Notes: a model not told the origin generated them from the letters alone. Counted from the first letter of the stretch, positions 46,828 through 59,326 are shown. The stretch is DNA of 64,000 bases from Trichosphaerium sp. ATCC 40318 (GCA_038496445.1 JALMLS010000199.1:24238-88237), one strand, 5' to 3'. Translations and numbers: made by a program.

Positions 46828-49027
46828 ATGGGCAACTCACCTCTAAACGCGAACAACTTGCAAGTTGGCATTAGCAGCAAGCAAGCTAAAGATATTCATT
46901 CACAGGTGAGTCACGCCACATAATTTAGCGTTTTCTTTGGATGCTTCGGAAAGCGCTTACCCTAGCTGTGTAGATTGTATTTGAGTACCCATTTTTGTCT
47001 TCAATATGGGAATCTATGGTAGTTTCAGACATGCAACAACCCGACCAACCGATCGTTTTTTGCAACGAGCAGTTCGAGAGAATGACGCACTACCCAAAGG
47101 TATGTCGTTTGGCGCTACTGAAAAACCAAAAATATAGTAATACTCCGACACTTCGTTATCGACTCGTATATCTAATGTTTATATGTCATAGGAAGAGATT
47201 ATTGGTAAAAATTGCCGCTTCCTACAGGTACATAGCTAAAAAAATCAAAAAACAAGCTGAGCTCTTTTCCGAGTTTTAGCCAATTGCACCTATTTATCCG
47301 CTTCTGAAAGCTAACGCACAATTAATAAGGGTCCCCTCACTAACCAAGAGACTGTTCAACAAATTCGCGATTCTATTGCCAACAACGAAGCTTTGGACGT
47401 GGAATTATTGAATTACAGAAAGGATGGTACGCGGTGACACGTTTAACCCAAAGTCAGCATGCTCAGTTTTTACGATTTTCAGCAACACTGTTTGCAACCT
47501 ATATTTATCTTTTGTCCTAAAAACTGACATTCTTAAGGTGTGCCGTTCTGGAATCAATTCGTCATGTTACCAGTCCACAAAAGAAAGTACGAAAAGATAT
47601 CCTAAACTGATATATTTAGTTTTTTTTTTTGTTGGTTGTTGCGTTCAGCGATCTTACTGTACTTTTAGAAAGAGATCCGGTCCTGCTCGGTACTTTATTG
47701 CCATCCAAAAGGATGTAACAATTATGAAAAAGAGCGGCGACCACCCCAAGACATGGATAAAACCAGAGGTTGCAATGTGGCTCGACCATGTTGGTCTGTC
47801 TGAATACGTTCAAGAGTTTTTCAGGCGAGATATAAACGGAAAGGCTCTCGTTAGAATGAGGAAGGTATGTTCGTAACTATTATTGCATGTAGCTAACTCC
47901 ACGCGTTTAGAGCGTGTACAGCAAGATATTTACTGATTCAGAAGATAGAAGAACATTCGAGCAAGCTTTAAACGTACACTTTAATTGTTGTTTGCCGCGA
48001 GAATTTCAGCTACAAACACTTGTTTTTATCGAATTTTTGGTTGCTTTCGTTGTTTTCCTTTTGCTCTTTTTTTGGAAGTTGTTGCGTAGTATTTCTTACT
48101 TTGAGTTGTAGAGCATTATTGCAAAGCCAAAGAATGCATTCGACACTGATAACCAGGATACCAGAAAATACGTTGAGTCTGGTCAGACCATATTACCCTC
48201 AACTGACGTTACCGAAAAACCATTTTGGACAAAAAAAAAGAAAGGTAAAGAGTACTAGATGACTAGGAGTCACTAATTTTGTACCCAACAACTAACCCTT
48301 ATATAGACGGCAAACTGGTTGTTAAATGCCAATACAAAGAGCAGGAGCCTTGGATATTCCAGTATGTCACAGTTGCTATTGCAAAACAGTACTTATGTTA
48401 AATTTAGACTCCGCGTAAAGGGCGCAAGTATAAAACAATTGAAAAAGAAGATTGAACGCCACTATGATCAAACTATGCGTATTCTTACTGAAGACAATAC
48501 TCTAGAAGATGACTACGATCTGTACGTCTATTGTTAAACCAAGTTAAATCCTGATTGCGTTCAAATTAGAAAAGCATGCATCTCTACCCTACCATCCGAA
48601 GTCTTGAACGTACAACTCCGCAAGAAGTACTACGTACCTGTAAAGAGAGTTGAAGAGCATTTAGACTGCCTTACTGTACCTGTATGTATTATTGATGCTG
48701 ATGAAGAACTCGTCTATGCTAACCCAGGATTTAAATCTATGCTTAAAGTGTACGCCAAAACAAACTCTTTATTTACCGTGTAGATCCTTATTGTTGTACT
48801 ATAGAACCATGAGATCATCTATTAGAGAGTATGTTCAAGCAAAGAGCCTCCAGCCAGGCTTAAGAGCTATCAAGCTTAAAGGTGTTGGAAAATGTCTTGT
48901 ACACATTTCAGAAACGCCTGGGTTTACACGCTCACTCATTTTCTGGGAGAGTGATGGCGACGATAGCAGCGGTGTAGACGAAAATGAAAGTGGCGAACAA
49001 GAGAGCGATTCCGTTGAGGAGTCTTAA
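46828..49027 (+). CDS. LOV-SAM-PB1-like-PAS protein, candidate blue-light receptor
   Basis: ATG at 46828 (MGNSPLNAN, a possible N-myristoylation site). The LOV domain spans about 46980-47730: MVVSDMQQPDQPIVFCNEQFERMTHYPK, then EEIIGKNCRFLQ on its own 36-nt exon (47194-47228). GPLTNQETVQQIRDSI, LLNYRKDG, VPFWNQFVMLP and YFIAIQKDVT follow. GKNCRFLQ holds the cysteine that bonds FMN in light; the two flavin Asn (NYRKDG..FWN) and the terminal Gln are present. A SAM domain follows (KPEVAMWLDHVGLSEYVQEFF, DINGKALVRM, RRTFEQALN). Next is a ubiquitin-like/PB1-like fold (KLVVKCQYKEQEPWIF, FRLRVKGASIKQLKKKIERHY), then a second PAS-like segment without Cys (LTVPVCIIDADEELVYANPGFKSML), and an acidic tail to the TAA at 49027. 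No kinase or DNA-binding domain is visible. Confidence 0.85.
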
Positions 49028-49147
49028 TGTGGCTCACTGTGTATAATTTGTAAAAGAACTAATGTGAAAAAAAGTAATTTTCCTTTTAAAAAGATAGTGT
49101 TGGTTTGTTTATTACAGGTGAGAAGTATGGCACAAGTGAGTTCACAT

Positions 49148-49399
49148 TCAGTTTCTCCGTGCCAGTGGTTGCATTAATACCATGAGATCTTCTTGATTGC
49201 GTTCGCGTTCTACGTGTGCATTTCGCCATTCTGCGTCCGATAGTCCGTAGCGTGATGTATGGTTAATCTGATTTATTGTTGATTCGAACGCTGGTTGTAA
49301 GTGTGCGGATTGCTCTGTAAAGTGCTTGTAGCTTGAATTTGCGTAAGCCACGAAAGTATTGAAAGTGTCACTGAGGTTGAAGCTAGTAGTATCTGACAT
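49148..49399 (-). CDS. Small conserved-looking protein of unknown function (83 aa)
   Basis: A single open exon from ATG 49399 (MSDTTSFNLSDTFNTFVAYANSSYKH) ends with ...QEDLMVLMQPLARRN and a stop at 49148. Polar and probably helical, with W and paired charges (LSDAEWRNAHVERERNQED). I do not recognise it. It fits the space between a convergent LOV gene and a divergent + strand gene, has an ATG and no need for introns, which supports it modestly. Confidence 0.45.
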   Translation of the reverse strand: MSDTTSFNLSDTFNTFVAYANSSYKHFTEQSAHLQPAFESTINQINHTSRYGLSDAEWRNAHVERERNQEDLMVLMQPLARRN

Positions 49400-49698
49400 T
49401 TGAAAAGGTTATTTGAGGTGCGAGGTGCGATGCTGGTGTGTATAGCTAATAATGTTGAATTCAGAGGTCAAAGTTTACAATTTTTTCGTTGAATAAAACT
49501 GTTTTAAACTCAGTAATGTCACAAATTGCAGCACGTCGTTTTATTTGTACTAAAAAGCACACCTTGCTGAATGCAGCACCCTGTAGTACATATGGTGGCC
49601 CACATTTTTTTGGGGAAGTGCTTGGCAATAAAAGGTCTGCCGAGACCCAATAAGACTACCGCAAGCTGAGAGCCTGGCCTTTACTTCAAACGCTTATA

Positions 49699-50639
49699 AT
49701 GTTACTTCGAACGCTCAATCGTACAGCTGTAACGTCGCAGACTTCACAAATACAATTTACAAGGTAAAATTAACAACTCGCTCAATTACAACTCAAAAAA
49801 TGTAAATAGAGGTATTTCTAAGAGGGCAAAGGCGAAAGACAAAGATTTGATGGCCCAACAACGTAAGGGCCAGGAAGTTCAAAGGCAGAGAGACAGCAGG
49901 CGAGAGGCTGCGACTAAACAGAGCGCTGCTGACGCTGCAAGAAAGCAATTGGAAATAGCGCACACGCCTTTGCTTGCGCCGTACTATTTCGAACCAAAGC
50001 GCACCGAAGAGGAAATAAAGGAGGTACTCTTTCTTTTTGAGTTTTTATCAATTGAACCTTCTTTACTTTTAATTACGCTCAATTGTGCTCACAAATCGCT
50101 AGCGGAATGAAGTTGTGGGAAAATACGGGGCAATGCTCATGTATCATCACAGAATTTTGACAGCTAGCCTTGCCAACAGAATAAGGTACTGTACAACGCG
50201 CCACCAGTTGATTCAAACTGTTGACGAGCCTATCAATCTCTCTGAAATCACTTAGAACACAAAAAATTCATTATACTCATTTCGGTTGTATTAGGCTACG
50301 AAAATTGGCAATTGAAGAAATCCCAGAGGGATACTTGTTAGACGACGCACAAAAAATCGACGATACACCTATTCCTCCAAACTTTATTAGTGTTCGCACT
50401 TTCCCTGCTATTGGCAATCCAATAGGTGACTACCAGAAAGATACTCCATTGGACATGGCTTCACTTGGTATGTTTAAACTTGGTCAGCTTTTTATTTTCT
50501 TTTCTCTTATGTTTATTTTACAGATCAATTCCTCATTCCTGGAGATGAACAAAAGATTCGTATACCTCCTCAAGAAGAAATAGAAGAGCGGGCCAGATGG
50601 GAAAAAGAAAAAGCTGAGATGGAAAAAAACGCAGCGTGA
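49699..50639 (+). CDS. Mitochondrial protein, possibly ribosomal subunit mL40
   Basis: ATG at 49699 (MLLRTLNRTAVTSQTSQIQFTR) is Arg/Ser/Thr-rich without acidic residues, a typical mitochondrial presequence. Basic KRAKAKDKDLMAQQRKG follows, then helical RREAATKQSAADAARKQLE and PLLAPYYFEPKRTEEEI. Later come LANRIRLRKLAIEEIP, LLDDAQKIDDTPIPPNF, RTFPAIGNPIGDYQKDTP and an acidic/basic end (PPQEEIEERARWEKEKAEM) with TGA at 50637. The order (basic presequence, helical body ending in an A-x-x-x-D-x-x-x-PP stretch, then a T-x-P segment) loosely fits mL40 of the mitoribosome. The match is by pattern only, so no symbol is given. Confidence 0.5.
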
Positions 50640-50704
50640 TTTTTTAATGTGACATGTCACGCTGTGACGTTTTATTTTTTTTCATTTTGGCAGCCCATAC
50701 AAGT

Positions 50705-52714
50705 CTACTCCAACCACTTCAGATCACTCACTAATAGTATATTTCCCGGTAATGGACCTGCGCATGGTGCAAGTACTGTTAGTCTCCGTTTAATTGGATT
50801 TACTTCAGTTCTACAAAAGGCTTATGTGAGCACAATCAAATTGACATATGTATAATAAAAATGACATGTGTTGGCCTACCAAAAAAAGAAAGAAAAACTT
50901 CAAAAAAATAGCGTACACGTAAAGGAATCCTGCAATATTTTGTTCTAGTACATCCTCACTTGAATTTGCATAACAAAGAGCGAGAACGGAATGTGTAATG
51001 TCTTTAGTAGGCGTGACTTCAACAACACTAAAAAAAAAAGTAAGGGCAAAACAACCCACTCATTTTCCAGCCGTACTCCAAGGGATCAGAAATACGCTTA
51101 GCGCCCAATGGTAGCGATGATGCCGGCGCTTGTGGAACTAAAAAGTTTTGTGAGCATTGTGAAGTTGTTTACTATTCTTTTTAGCACCTCCTCCAACTCT
51201 GTAGATCTTGAAATCGGTAAACGAAATTACTGTTGATTGTGGGCTTAAAGTGTCAAAATCGCCATAAAAATATGCTCTGATCCTGCAGACTCTAGATCGC
51301 CTACGAAACGCTGTGTCCCTTGTAACAACCTTTGATTGCGTCAACATAGCATACAATAAATTATAGACGTGCGCCTCCTGATTTTTGCATCTTTATGATT
51401 TCCATCGAAGCTCGTGACGTTTTGAAGTGCTGTTTCAGATCACTGTACAAACGTTCGTGTGCCATTACTAATAAAATAAAAAAAGTGAGTTGTTGAAACA
51501 GGTTCTTTTTGTGACCTACCCAATACAACATCGACTTTAAATTGCTCTATTGAGTACAGGAGTAGCTGGTAGCCAAGGCCATCTACCCAACCACATGTAT
51601 TAATAATCATACCGGCAGCTGCAGCTGGGACAAAGTTAAATAGAACCAAGTACTGAAGCGTTTGTCATACAATCCTTGTTGGCTCCCATGTGCTCATCAA
51701 CATCTTTTGCAAGTCTTGCAAGCTGTTGTTTATATAATCCTACATTCTTTCCTGGAGATGTGTGCCCATAGTAGTAAACTAATGGAGCTTCCAGTCCAAA
51801 TCCGTCCTGAATTTAGGTGTCAAGAAGCCATTGGTTGGGGCTACGCACCTCTAGGTCAATAGGTTTATCTACATTAATTGCAGCAAGCATTCCGGGAGTA
51901 GAAATAGTCCCTTGGCCAACATCCAGATCTACAAAGGTAGCCTGTTTACACATGTTAGAGGTGTTGCATGCTTTAAGCTTATACCTTGTGACTTCTTCGC
52001 GTGGAGTAATTACATAGTATCCTACATAGCGCTTATATCGTAGTTAGTTGTTGAAAAAAAAGATTCAGGTTTTTTTTGTTTTCTTTTTAACTCACATGAT
52101 TTTCCGGAATCTGTAGCTCCAACAATCATTACTCTTGGGCCAGCTGCACCGTTCTTCTTTGCTAGCTCTCGTTTTTCATGAAGAACTTGATGTGTGTTTA
52201 TATACAGAACCTACAGCATTATCAGAAGGAAAAAGGCTATGATAGAGGCTATGCAGCCATACCATTGGTGTCTCATCGGCAATATATGAGTGGCAGTCAC
52301 CAACTATACTGTAGTCAGCGATGTAATACTTGATTCATTTTTTCTCTTTGACAGATGTTTAGTTAGATGTAAGTACCAATTTCAACCTTTGCACCGTGCC
52401 ATGTGAATATACAACTGCGCAAAACAAGTAAATAAGACAACGAGGTATCGGTTTATCGTACCCGTTGGTAGTTTTGAAGGAATAATATTTGTCAATTGCG
52501 AGTTCTGTGCCAAAACACTCAGCATCGCCGTCAATCAGCTAATTTGAGCGTTAGGCATGTATAAGAAGTCTCTCAACAACAATTATTTTTCAACTATTTT
52601 GTAAGTTACCTTTATTTGAATTTTAGAGTCTCCAACTTCAAATCTAAGCTCATTTTCGCGTTCCAGAGTCCATACGCGTTTGTTACCGCCTGTTGTTTGG
52701 TCTGTCGCTGACAT
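50705..52714 (-). CDS. CLP1: CLP1 polyribonucleotide kinase-like mRNA 3'-end factor
   Basis: ATG at 52714 (MSATDQTTGGNKRVWTLEREN) leads to ELRFEVGDSKIQIKLIDGDAECFGTELA, the Clp1 N-domain. Then come YIADETPMVLYINTHQVLHEKR and the P-loop lead GPRVMIVGATDSGKS. ATFVDLDVGQGTISTPGMLAA follows, which is the Clp1/Grc3 VDLDxGQ-x-x-xxPG motif. The C-terminal exons (LPLGAKRISDPLEYG, TPTKDITHSVLALCYA, IKRRLTVLAPCAGPLPGNI) match the Clp1 tail and end at the TAG at 50705. CLP1 works in pre-mRNA cleavage/polyadenylation and tRNA splicing complexes. The N-domain through the end is present, so it is full length (about 400 residues). Divergent from PRP40 with 165 bp between start codons. Confidence 0.88.
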
Positions 52715-52879
52715 TGTAGAAAAGCGTCTTGCAAGATGTGTGGGCACACTAGTTTACAACTGTCACAGAAAATGCGTTGAGAAATCTGGTAAAATCCTTG
52801 GCGGTTTTTCATCACAAAACGGCCTTTGACTCAATTGTAGGCTGCAAGACTCAATTGAAACATCGGTGGACACGTTACG
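52715..52879. promoter_or_regulatory. Shared upstream region of divergent CLP1 and PRP40
   Basis: 165 bp between head-to-head start codons of two mRNA-processing genes, so a bidirectional promoter is likely. No TATA box is obvious. Confidence 0.4.
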
Positions 52880-55557
52880 ATGAGTGGAAAGTCTGATGTA
52901 CGCCAAAATAAACAATAAACAGCACGAAAAAAACGCAACGCGTTTGTTCTGTCATGTATTTAATTTATTAACGCTTCATAGCCAGCAGATTGGACCGTAC
53001 ATACTACCTCCGATGGTAAAAAGTATTATCATCACAAACCTTCCAAGACAACGCAGTGGGAAAAGCCTGAGGCCTTGCAATCAAACGAAGAGGTACGTAC
53101 AACGCCGCTCATAGTAACAGAGGTAATGGTTGCGTGTAGAAGAGCGTAGGTTCGTGTGTTTGGAAAGAATATCCAGCCGATAACGGTAAAAAGTATTATT
53201 ACAATAACGTGACGGGCGAGTCTGTGTGGGAGATGCCAAAGTACGAACAAAATTTTGAATTTATTGAAAAAAAAAACTGTCATTTCCTTGATGAGGCCCA
53301 CTAATGGCCACTAGAGATTACAAGCTTTGGCTGGACCAGCAACAAACAAGAGCGAGTGCACCTGCTCCAAAAGCAGGTAAGGGTGTTTCGTAGTGATAAA
53401 TTGTTGTGATAAAAAACATCAACAATTTTAATTTTGTTGATCGATTGTGGAAGTATTAACGTACCCATAGAGCAACCTAAAGCCGAGCTAAGTGACAGAG
53501 AAAAATTTAGAAAGTGCTTGACACAACATGGCATGACACACACTTGGACTGTCGAACAAGCTATGCAAACTACAAAGTCTGATGAAAGGTGATTTTTTTT
53601 ATTTGTTTTTGGCAACGCAAGAAACGTTAGTATATTGACCTTACTAAGGTGGAAGCTTCTCAAGATGGCTGATAAAAAGCAAGTATTCCAAGAGCTATCC
53701 CAGCAATTGCGTCAGCAGCACAGAGACGCAAAAAACAGAAAGGACAACGAAGCACGCAAAGAGTTCATAGATATGCTGATTGAGCATCCAGAAATAAACG
53801 AAGAAATGCCTTACAGGTGCGCTATCAGTTGTTAAAATCCTTAGCATTGACACTTATATTTTGCAGAGACGCTGTAGATGTTGTAAAGCACGATAGACGT
53901 TACATTGCAATATCCACAGATAGAGAGCGTAAGAGACTCTTTGATAAATTCCGTGATGAAAAGAACAGGCGGCAGAAGGTACATTTAGTGCAGCATAATT
54001 GGCGTCAGCTAACAATCATTGGTAGCAACAACAACGTGAACAAAGACGTACAAAACGAGATGCATTCAGCAAGGTGCTTGCAGCAGATAAGGATTTAAAT
54101 GTGCGCACACAATGGCGTAGATTTAAAGAGAAATATGCTGAGCACGCTGATTTTATGGCCTTGGAACCATTGGATAGGCTTTCGATGTTTGAAGATTACA
54201 TTAGGTGACTTGCATTTTTTTTATTGTCAAAAGGCTTTTTTTTGTAGCTGCCATACTTACTAAGAGGGGTAGGACTCTAGAACGAGCTGAAAATGAAGAG
54301 TTCAAACGCATTAAGCAAGAGGCTAGACTAAAGGCGAGAAAAGCTCGGGAGCGTTTCAGAGTAAGTTGATATAACACCTTTGCTTATCTTGATTTCTCAC
54401 TTCTTTTTTTGTAGGAATTTTTACACACTCAGTGGATGGCTGGAGATATTACTATAAAAACTGTTTGGAAAGATTATGTACCAAGCATTAAATTTAATGC
54501 AGCATACATCGGGATGATGGAGGTCATTGGGCACGCAAATCCCTCGGGACATAGTTCTCAGCAACAGTTCGTTGTAGCCATTTTATCTCTATTTCTACTT
54601 TTTGTTTGTATTTTTATAAGTTACTAACAACTTAAAATAGATCTACACAAGCGGAGCTGTTCTATGATTTTCAAGAAGAGCTTGAAGATCGGTTGTACAA
54701 AGATAAGAAAATTGTCAAAGAAATGTTGATAGATGCTGGTGTTTTTGACGACATGTTTCCAAATTGTGCCTTTGAGGACTTTACAGATAAGCTTAAAAAC
54801 AACCCAAAGAATGTGATCGTGGAGCCAAGCAACTTGAAGTTTATATATGAAGACGTACGATGATATAGTACCTAGGTTGAGGTGTTGACATTTTTTGTTT
54901 TAGTTTGTTGCTAAAGCTCAGCGAAGTCTGGATAAAAAAAAGAGAAAGCAGCACAAAGGATTTCGCTCAACGCTCAAAGACACAAAAGATATCACAAAGG
55001 ATTCCAAATGGGAAGAAGTACGTAACACTGCAAGCAGTAGTAGTTTTTTTTTTTGTATTTTCAGAAATTGCTGTGTTGTTTGGTACAAAATTATCGGTGC
55101 TGATTAGTGTATTAGTGGAAGGACAAGTTTATGGATGTTGATAATTTGAATGATGAGGATAAAGAGCAGGTATTCAATACGTACATTGAAGACCTAAAAG
55201 AAAGGGAAAATGGAGATGATAGGGACAAACACAGACATAGGGTAAATTATGTTTTTTAATTAATTTAACATTGTTACTTCTTAATTTATTCACGCTCATT
55301 CAACTAATGTGCACTACTAGGATCATGATCGGTCTAGGGATAGAAAAGACAAAAGACGGCGGTCCAGCAGGAGGCACAGGGATGATAGAGATCGTGATGA
55401 CAGAGACAAACGACGCGATAAACGATCACATCGTTCGAAGAGAGATCGGGATGATTATTACAGCGATGATGAGCCTAGGTCAAAAAGGGCACGTGTTGAG
55501 AAAGAAAAAGAAGAACGTGAGGAAGGAGAACTTGAAATGGGAGAGATCAGGGAGTAA
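52880..55557 (+). CDS. PRP40: PRP40-like U1 snRNP-associated splicing factor
   Basis: ATG at 52880 (MSGKSD), then two WW domains in separate exons (DWTVHTTSDGKKYYHHKPSKTTQWEKPE; WKEYPADNGKKYYYNNVTGESVWEMPK). A tandem FF-domain array follows (REKFRKCLTQHGMTHTW; AVDVVKHDRRYIAISTDRERKRLFDKF; SVFG-like exons at 54100-54800 with FLHTQWMAGDITIKTVWKDY and LYDFQEELEDRLYKDKK). A charged Arg/Asp/Ser tail (SRRHRDDRDRD) ends at the TAA at 55557. Prp40 bridges the 5' splice site and branch point by binding the Pol II tail and branch-point protein. Many introns of 40-90 nt. Confidence 0.88.
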
Positions 55558-55743
55558 AGAAAGCCCTGTACCCACCTACTATTCACCTGAGTCTGCTTTT
55601 TTTATTTTTACATTTACCAAAACGCACACTTTCACATAAATCAGGAGGTTTGTGTTGTTTTGGTTTTACCCACCGCCACGCGCTTGTAAAGAAACATTAA
55701 AAAATACTAAGGCATCCTTCTTGGCCTGGAAACAGTTCGAAAT

Positions 55744-58700
55744 ATGAACGCTTTGTTAAATCCGGCTAAACATTATTTCGCGCTTAAGTTGTCAAGCTGT
55801 TTTATGGGCAACGACGTAGCTCATCTCCGTGCTTCCGAAACAAAGAAAGCGTTTAGCTATTTTGATTCAGGTAAGAGAAATTAACAAAAAAAAAAAGGGA
55901 GAGATAGACGTATTTCTAACAAGCACGCCATAGATAAATCTGGTGCGTTGACTCTAGACCAAATACTGGCTGTTAGAGATCTTCCGGGTGTAAATGTGCC
56001 TGTAACTCTTTCTCCTTTGCTCGTATACAAGGTATGCGCGCTTTTACATCGAGAAAGAGCGTTGGTTAATCGGTCGCTTGTAGTTTGATGAAAGTTTCGA
56101 AGGATCCATAAACAGACGCGAGTTTCAGCGGTTTTGTGACTTTGTGCAGAGCTTGGCGAAGAAATTAAACAAAAAGCATGTGACAATCTCTTGCTCAAAA
56201 TGGTAGTTTGATTGCTAACATATAGTGACTAGGGGCAAGTCATACAAGGATGCGTTAACGGCTAGCACAGAGCGCGTTTGGGTATCTGTAACGTCAAGTA
56301 CAGGTATTGTGTGGTTTTTGTTTTTTTTATGGAGCGCTGTTAGAAGCGCTTTTCTTGGTCGAGAGTGCGTGTGGATTGGTTTTAATTAACCCCTTTTTTT
56401 TGCAGCTGGTAATGATTTTGATTTGGATCGTGCAGCTGAAACTCCAGTTTTTACAGGCCAATCTAACAGTTCGCGGGGAGTAACGCCATCACATTCTCGT
56501 ACGTTCTTGTTTTTTGTTTAGCAGTTATCAAAAGAAAAAAGACAAGAGTTTTCATCACAGCACTGTTTTTCTAATATTGTAGCTGTAGCAAGGACGAGCA
56601 TTGATGGTGGTGACCCTGTGGGTGGATGGCCTAGAGAATCAACCGACTCTATCGCTGATGTACGCAGATCGTAGTTTGCGGTTAACTAATTTACTGACTT
56701 GATTCTTGTTTCAGCAACAAGAAGCACTTTTGCGGAAAGCTTTGGCGCAGCAATCTAAACAATTTTTTGACAAGGAGATAAGAAACAATAAGAGTGGCAG
56801 GCGTAAATTTATAGCGTGGCTGTTCAAATTGGTATGCTTTTAAACATCTACTTCCTTTTATGTGTAATAGCAAAGTGTAGGCTGATATCGACAAGAGCGC
56901 AAGTATTACTGTTCAAGAGCTAAAAACGATCCTTCAAGCGTTTATTCAAGATGGTATTATGCCAGATAACCTCACATTTGACTTTGAGCACGACCCCAAG
57001 CGAAAGAAACATTCCAGGACACCCAGTGTATCATCGCGAACGTCAACTGGTAGCCTACTTAACAATGTTGATATTGATCTGGACGAACTTGCACCAAGGA
57101 TAATGGCCAACTATGACACTAAACATACGGGATCCCTTTCAAAAGATGAGTTTGAGGTGTTGGCTGAGCTTATTATCAGACGCTATGAGGTGAATCATCA
57201 GGTGCGTTATTCGATGTGCTTAAAAAATTCACCAGCCATTATTTTGTTAGACAGTACAAAATCAAGTAGGAAAGTATGTGCTCACACGAAAGATTGGAGA
57301 AGGGGCAAATAGTACTGTTATGCTAGCCAAAGGTAAAGCGTTGTGTGTTTTGTTAAGCAATTGTGGAAACCCCTTACCATCTCGCTAGATATTGAGACTG
57401 GTGAAAAGCGAGCTGTTAAAATAATTTCAAAAGGTGATGTTGTAGACATGTCAAGACTTGATACAGAAATAAAGGTATGTGTAGCGATTGGCACGTAATG
57501 GTGGTATCTATCTAATACTCTCGTATTAAGGCCATGTTAATGTTATCCCACCGCTATGTAGCAGTGTTACATGAGGTACCGCTACAGGACTGGTTTTCTG
57601 TATGTTGTATTTAATTGTACTTGTAGGTGTTAGAATCTGACTCTCAAGTATTCTTTATCATGGAATTATGTGGTGGTGGTACTCTCAGCGATCTATTGGT
57701 AATGAGCGAACATGGAAAGGTAAGACTGGCGCTTGTGGCAATTATCTTTGTTTTTTACTTACGGGATGCATTAGTTGTCAGAGGATATTGCACGTTATTA
57801 CTTCATCCAAATAATAAAGGGCATGACATATTGTCATTCTAAGGTACGCGTTATTTGGACATTTGGGCAGTGTCTAAAATTATTCTGTTTTTAAGGGTGT
57901 CTGTCATCGCGATTTGAAGCTGGACAATATGTTATTGGATGATGAAGCCAGCATTAAAATTACTGATTTCGGTCATGCTGGTATATACGCTCCAGATTGG
58001 GACGTGTTTACAACGTCAATGGTTGGAGCTCTTTGTCATGTGGCACCAGAGCAGGTACATTTTTCGCTTTCTCACAAAAAAAGCACTAAAAATACAACTT
58101 GTAGATAACAGGTCGGTGTTACTCAGGTGAGAAGAATGATATGTGGTCACTTGGTGTCATTTTATACACAATACTGGTTGGTATTGGACCATTTGTTACT
58201 GCCAATGCACAACAGTTTTTAGATAACATTAAGGTTGCAAACTTCAGTTTTCCAGAATCAGCTAGCCTATCAGAATGTACGTTAAAGATGTGTTGTGTTC
58301 GAATCAACGTAACTGACCTAATATATAGCTGCAAAAGACCTAATATCTAAGCTGTTGAAACCTGAACCGGATGATAGGCTGTCCACAAAACAGGTGGGTG
58401 AGCATCCATGGATGAGTGTAAAAGGAAAGACGGACAAACCGCAGTTTCATCATTTTGTAGTACGTCAAAGTAGTCTTGTTAGTACCTTTAGGTTCTAACT
58501 AGTCATTTGCAGTTTAATGTAGACCGTCGCCAGGAAATATGGAAGTCGTCCAACGATATTTTGGTTACAATGAAAGAGATAATGAGAACACAACTTAACG
58601 TACATTGCATCTATGACCCAGAAGACAAGTGTAAGTTCTCATTGTTTTTTTCCATTTCTCATTTGACTTTGTTTTAGTTGTTAAAGCGTCTATACCAGAC

Positions 58701-59326
58701 TTGGAATTGCGATTCTACTTTAAGCATAAGCAAACAACACGTGTATGTGCTGTTTATGACCCTTAATCCTATTGTAAAACTGACTTGGGTTTTGTTAGCA
58801 TGAATACATAAAGTTCTACTTTATGGAGGGTGAAACGCATGATTTTATTTCTATAGGACCCAAGATAAAGGTTGCTGTGGCCAAGTATTCAAGGCAACAA
58901 AAAGTATGTATAGTTTGTTGTTGAGCGTGTACTAAAGGATTCGCTAAGGAAAGGGACAAACGTGATAAGGAGAAGCGAGAAAGAGAAAGAATGAAAAAAG
59001 AAAAGAAGGACAGGTCCAAGTCGTCCTTTGAACTGCTGAAACAAAAGAGTGTTAGTCGTAGGCAGCTAGTGGCCTACTATGAGACAGAAGTGCAACGGTT
59101 GAAGGAGTTGCTTGCAGCTCGTGATCAAACCATTGAAAAGTTGACACAGGAGAACAAAGCCCTAAAAGATAGTAGGAAACACAAAGGACACACTCCCAAA
59201 AAGAAGTCTAAGGATATATCTTCACGTAAAAGCCCTTCAAAGCAAAAGTTTGCGTTATCTGTTAGCTATGATGCAACTGCAGAGAGTAACACTGATGCAG
59301 AGATTGAAGTGTTACAATTTTCGTAA
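55744..59326 (+). CDS. EF-hand protein kinase of CAMK type with C-terminal KA1-like region
   Basis: ATG at 55744. EF-hands come first: DSDKSGALTLDQILAV, FEGSINRREFQRF, DIDKSASITVQELKTIL and YDTKHTGSLSKDEFEVL. The kinase then runs from about 57270 to 58430: YVLTRKIGEGANSTVMLAKD, RAVKIISKG (ATP lysine), VFFIMELCGGGTLSDLL, VCHRDLKLDNMLLDD, ITDFGHAG, GALCHVAPEQ, MWSLGVILYTILVGIGPF and DDRLSTKQVGEHPWM. A later fold (IMRTQLNVHCIYDPEDK, LELRFYFKHKQTT, GETHDFISIGPKIKVAVAKY) resembles a KA1-type domain. A basic coiled coil and Lys-rich tail end at 59326. Calcium regulation is likely, but EF-hands before the kinase is the reverse of plant/alveolate CDPKs. Confidence 0.82.
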
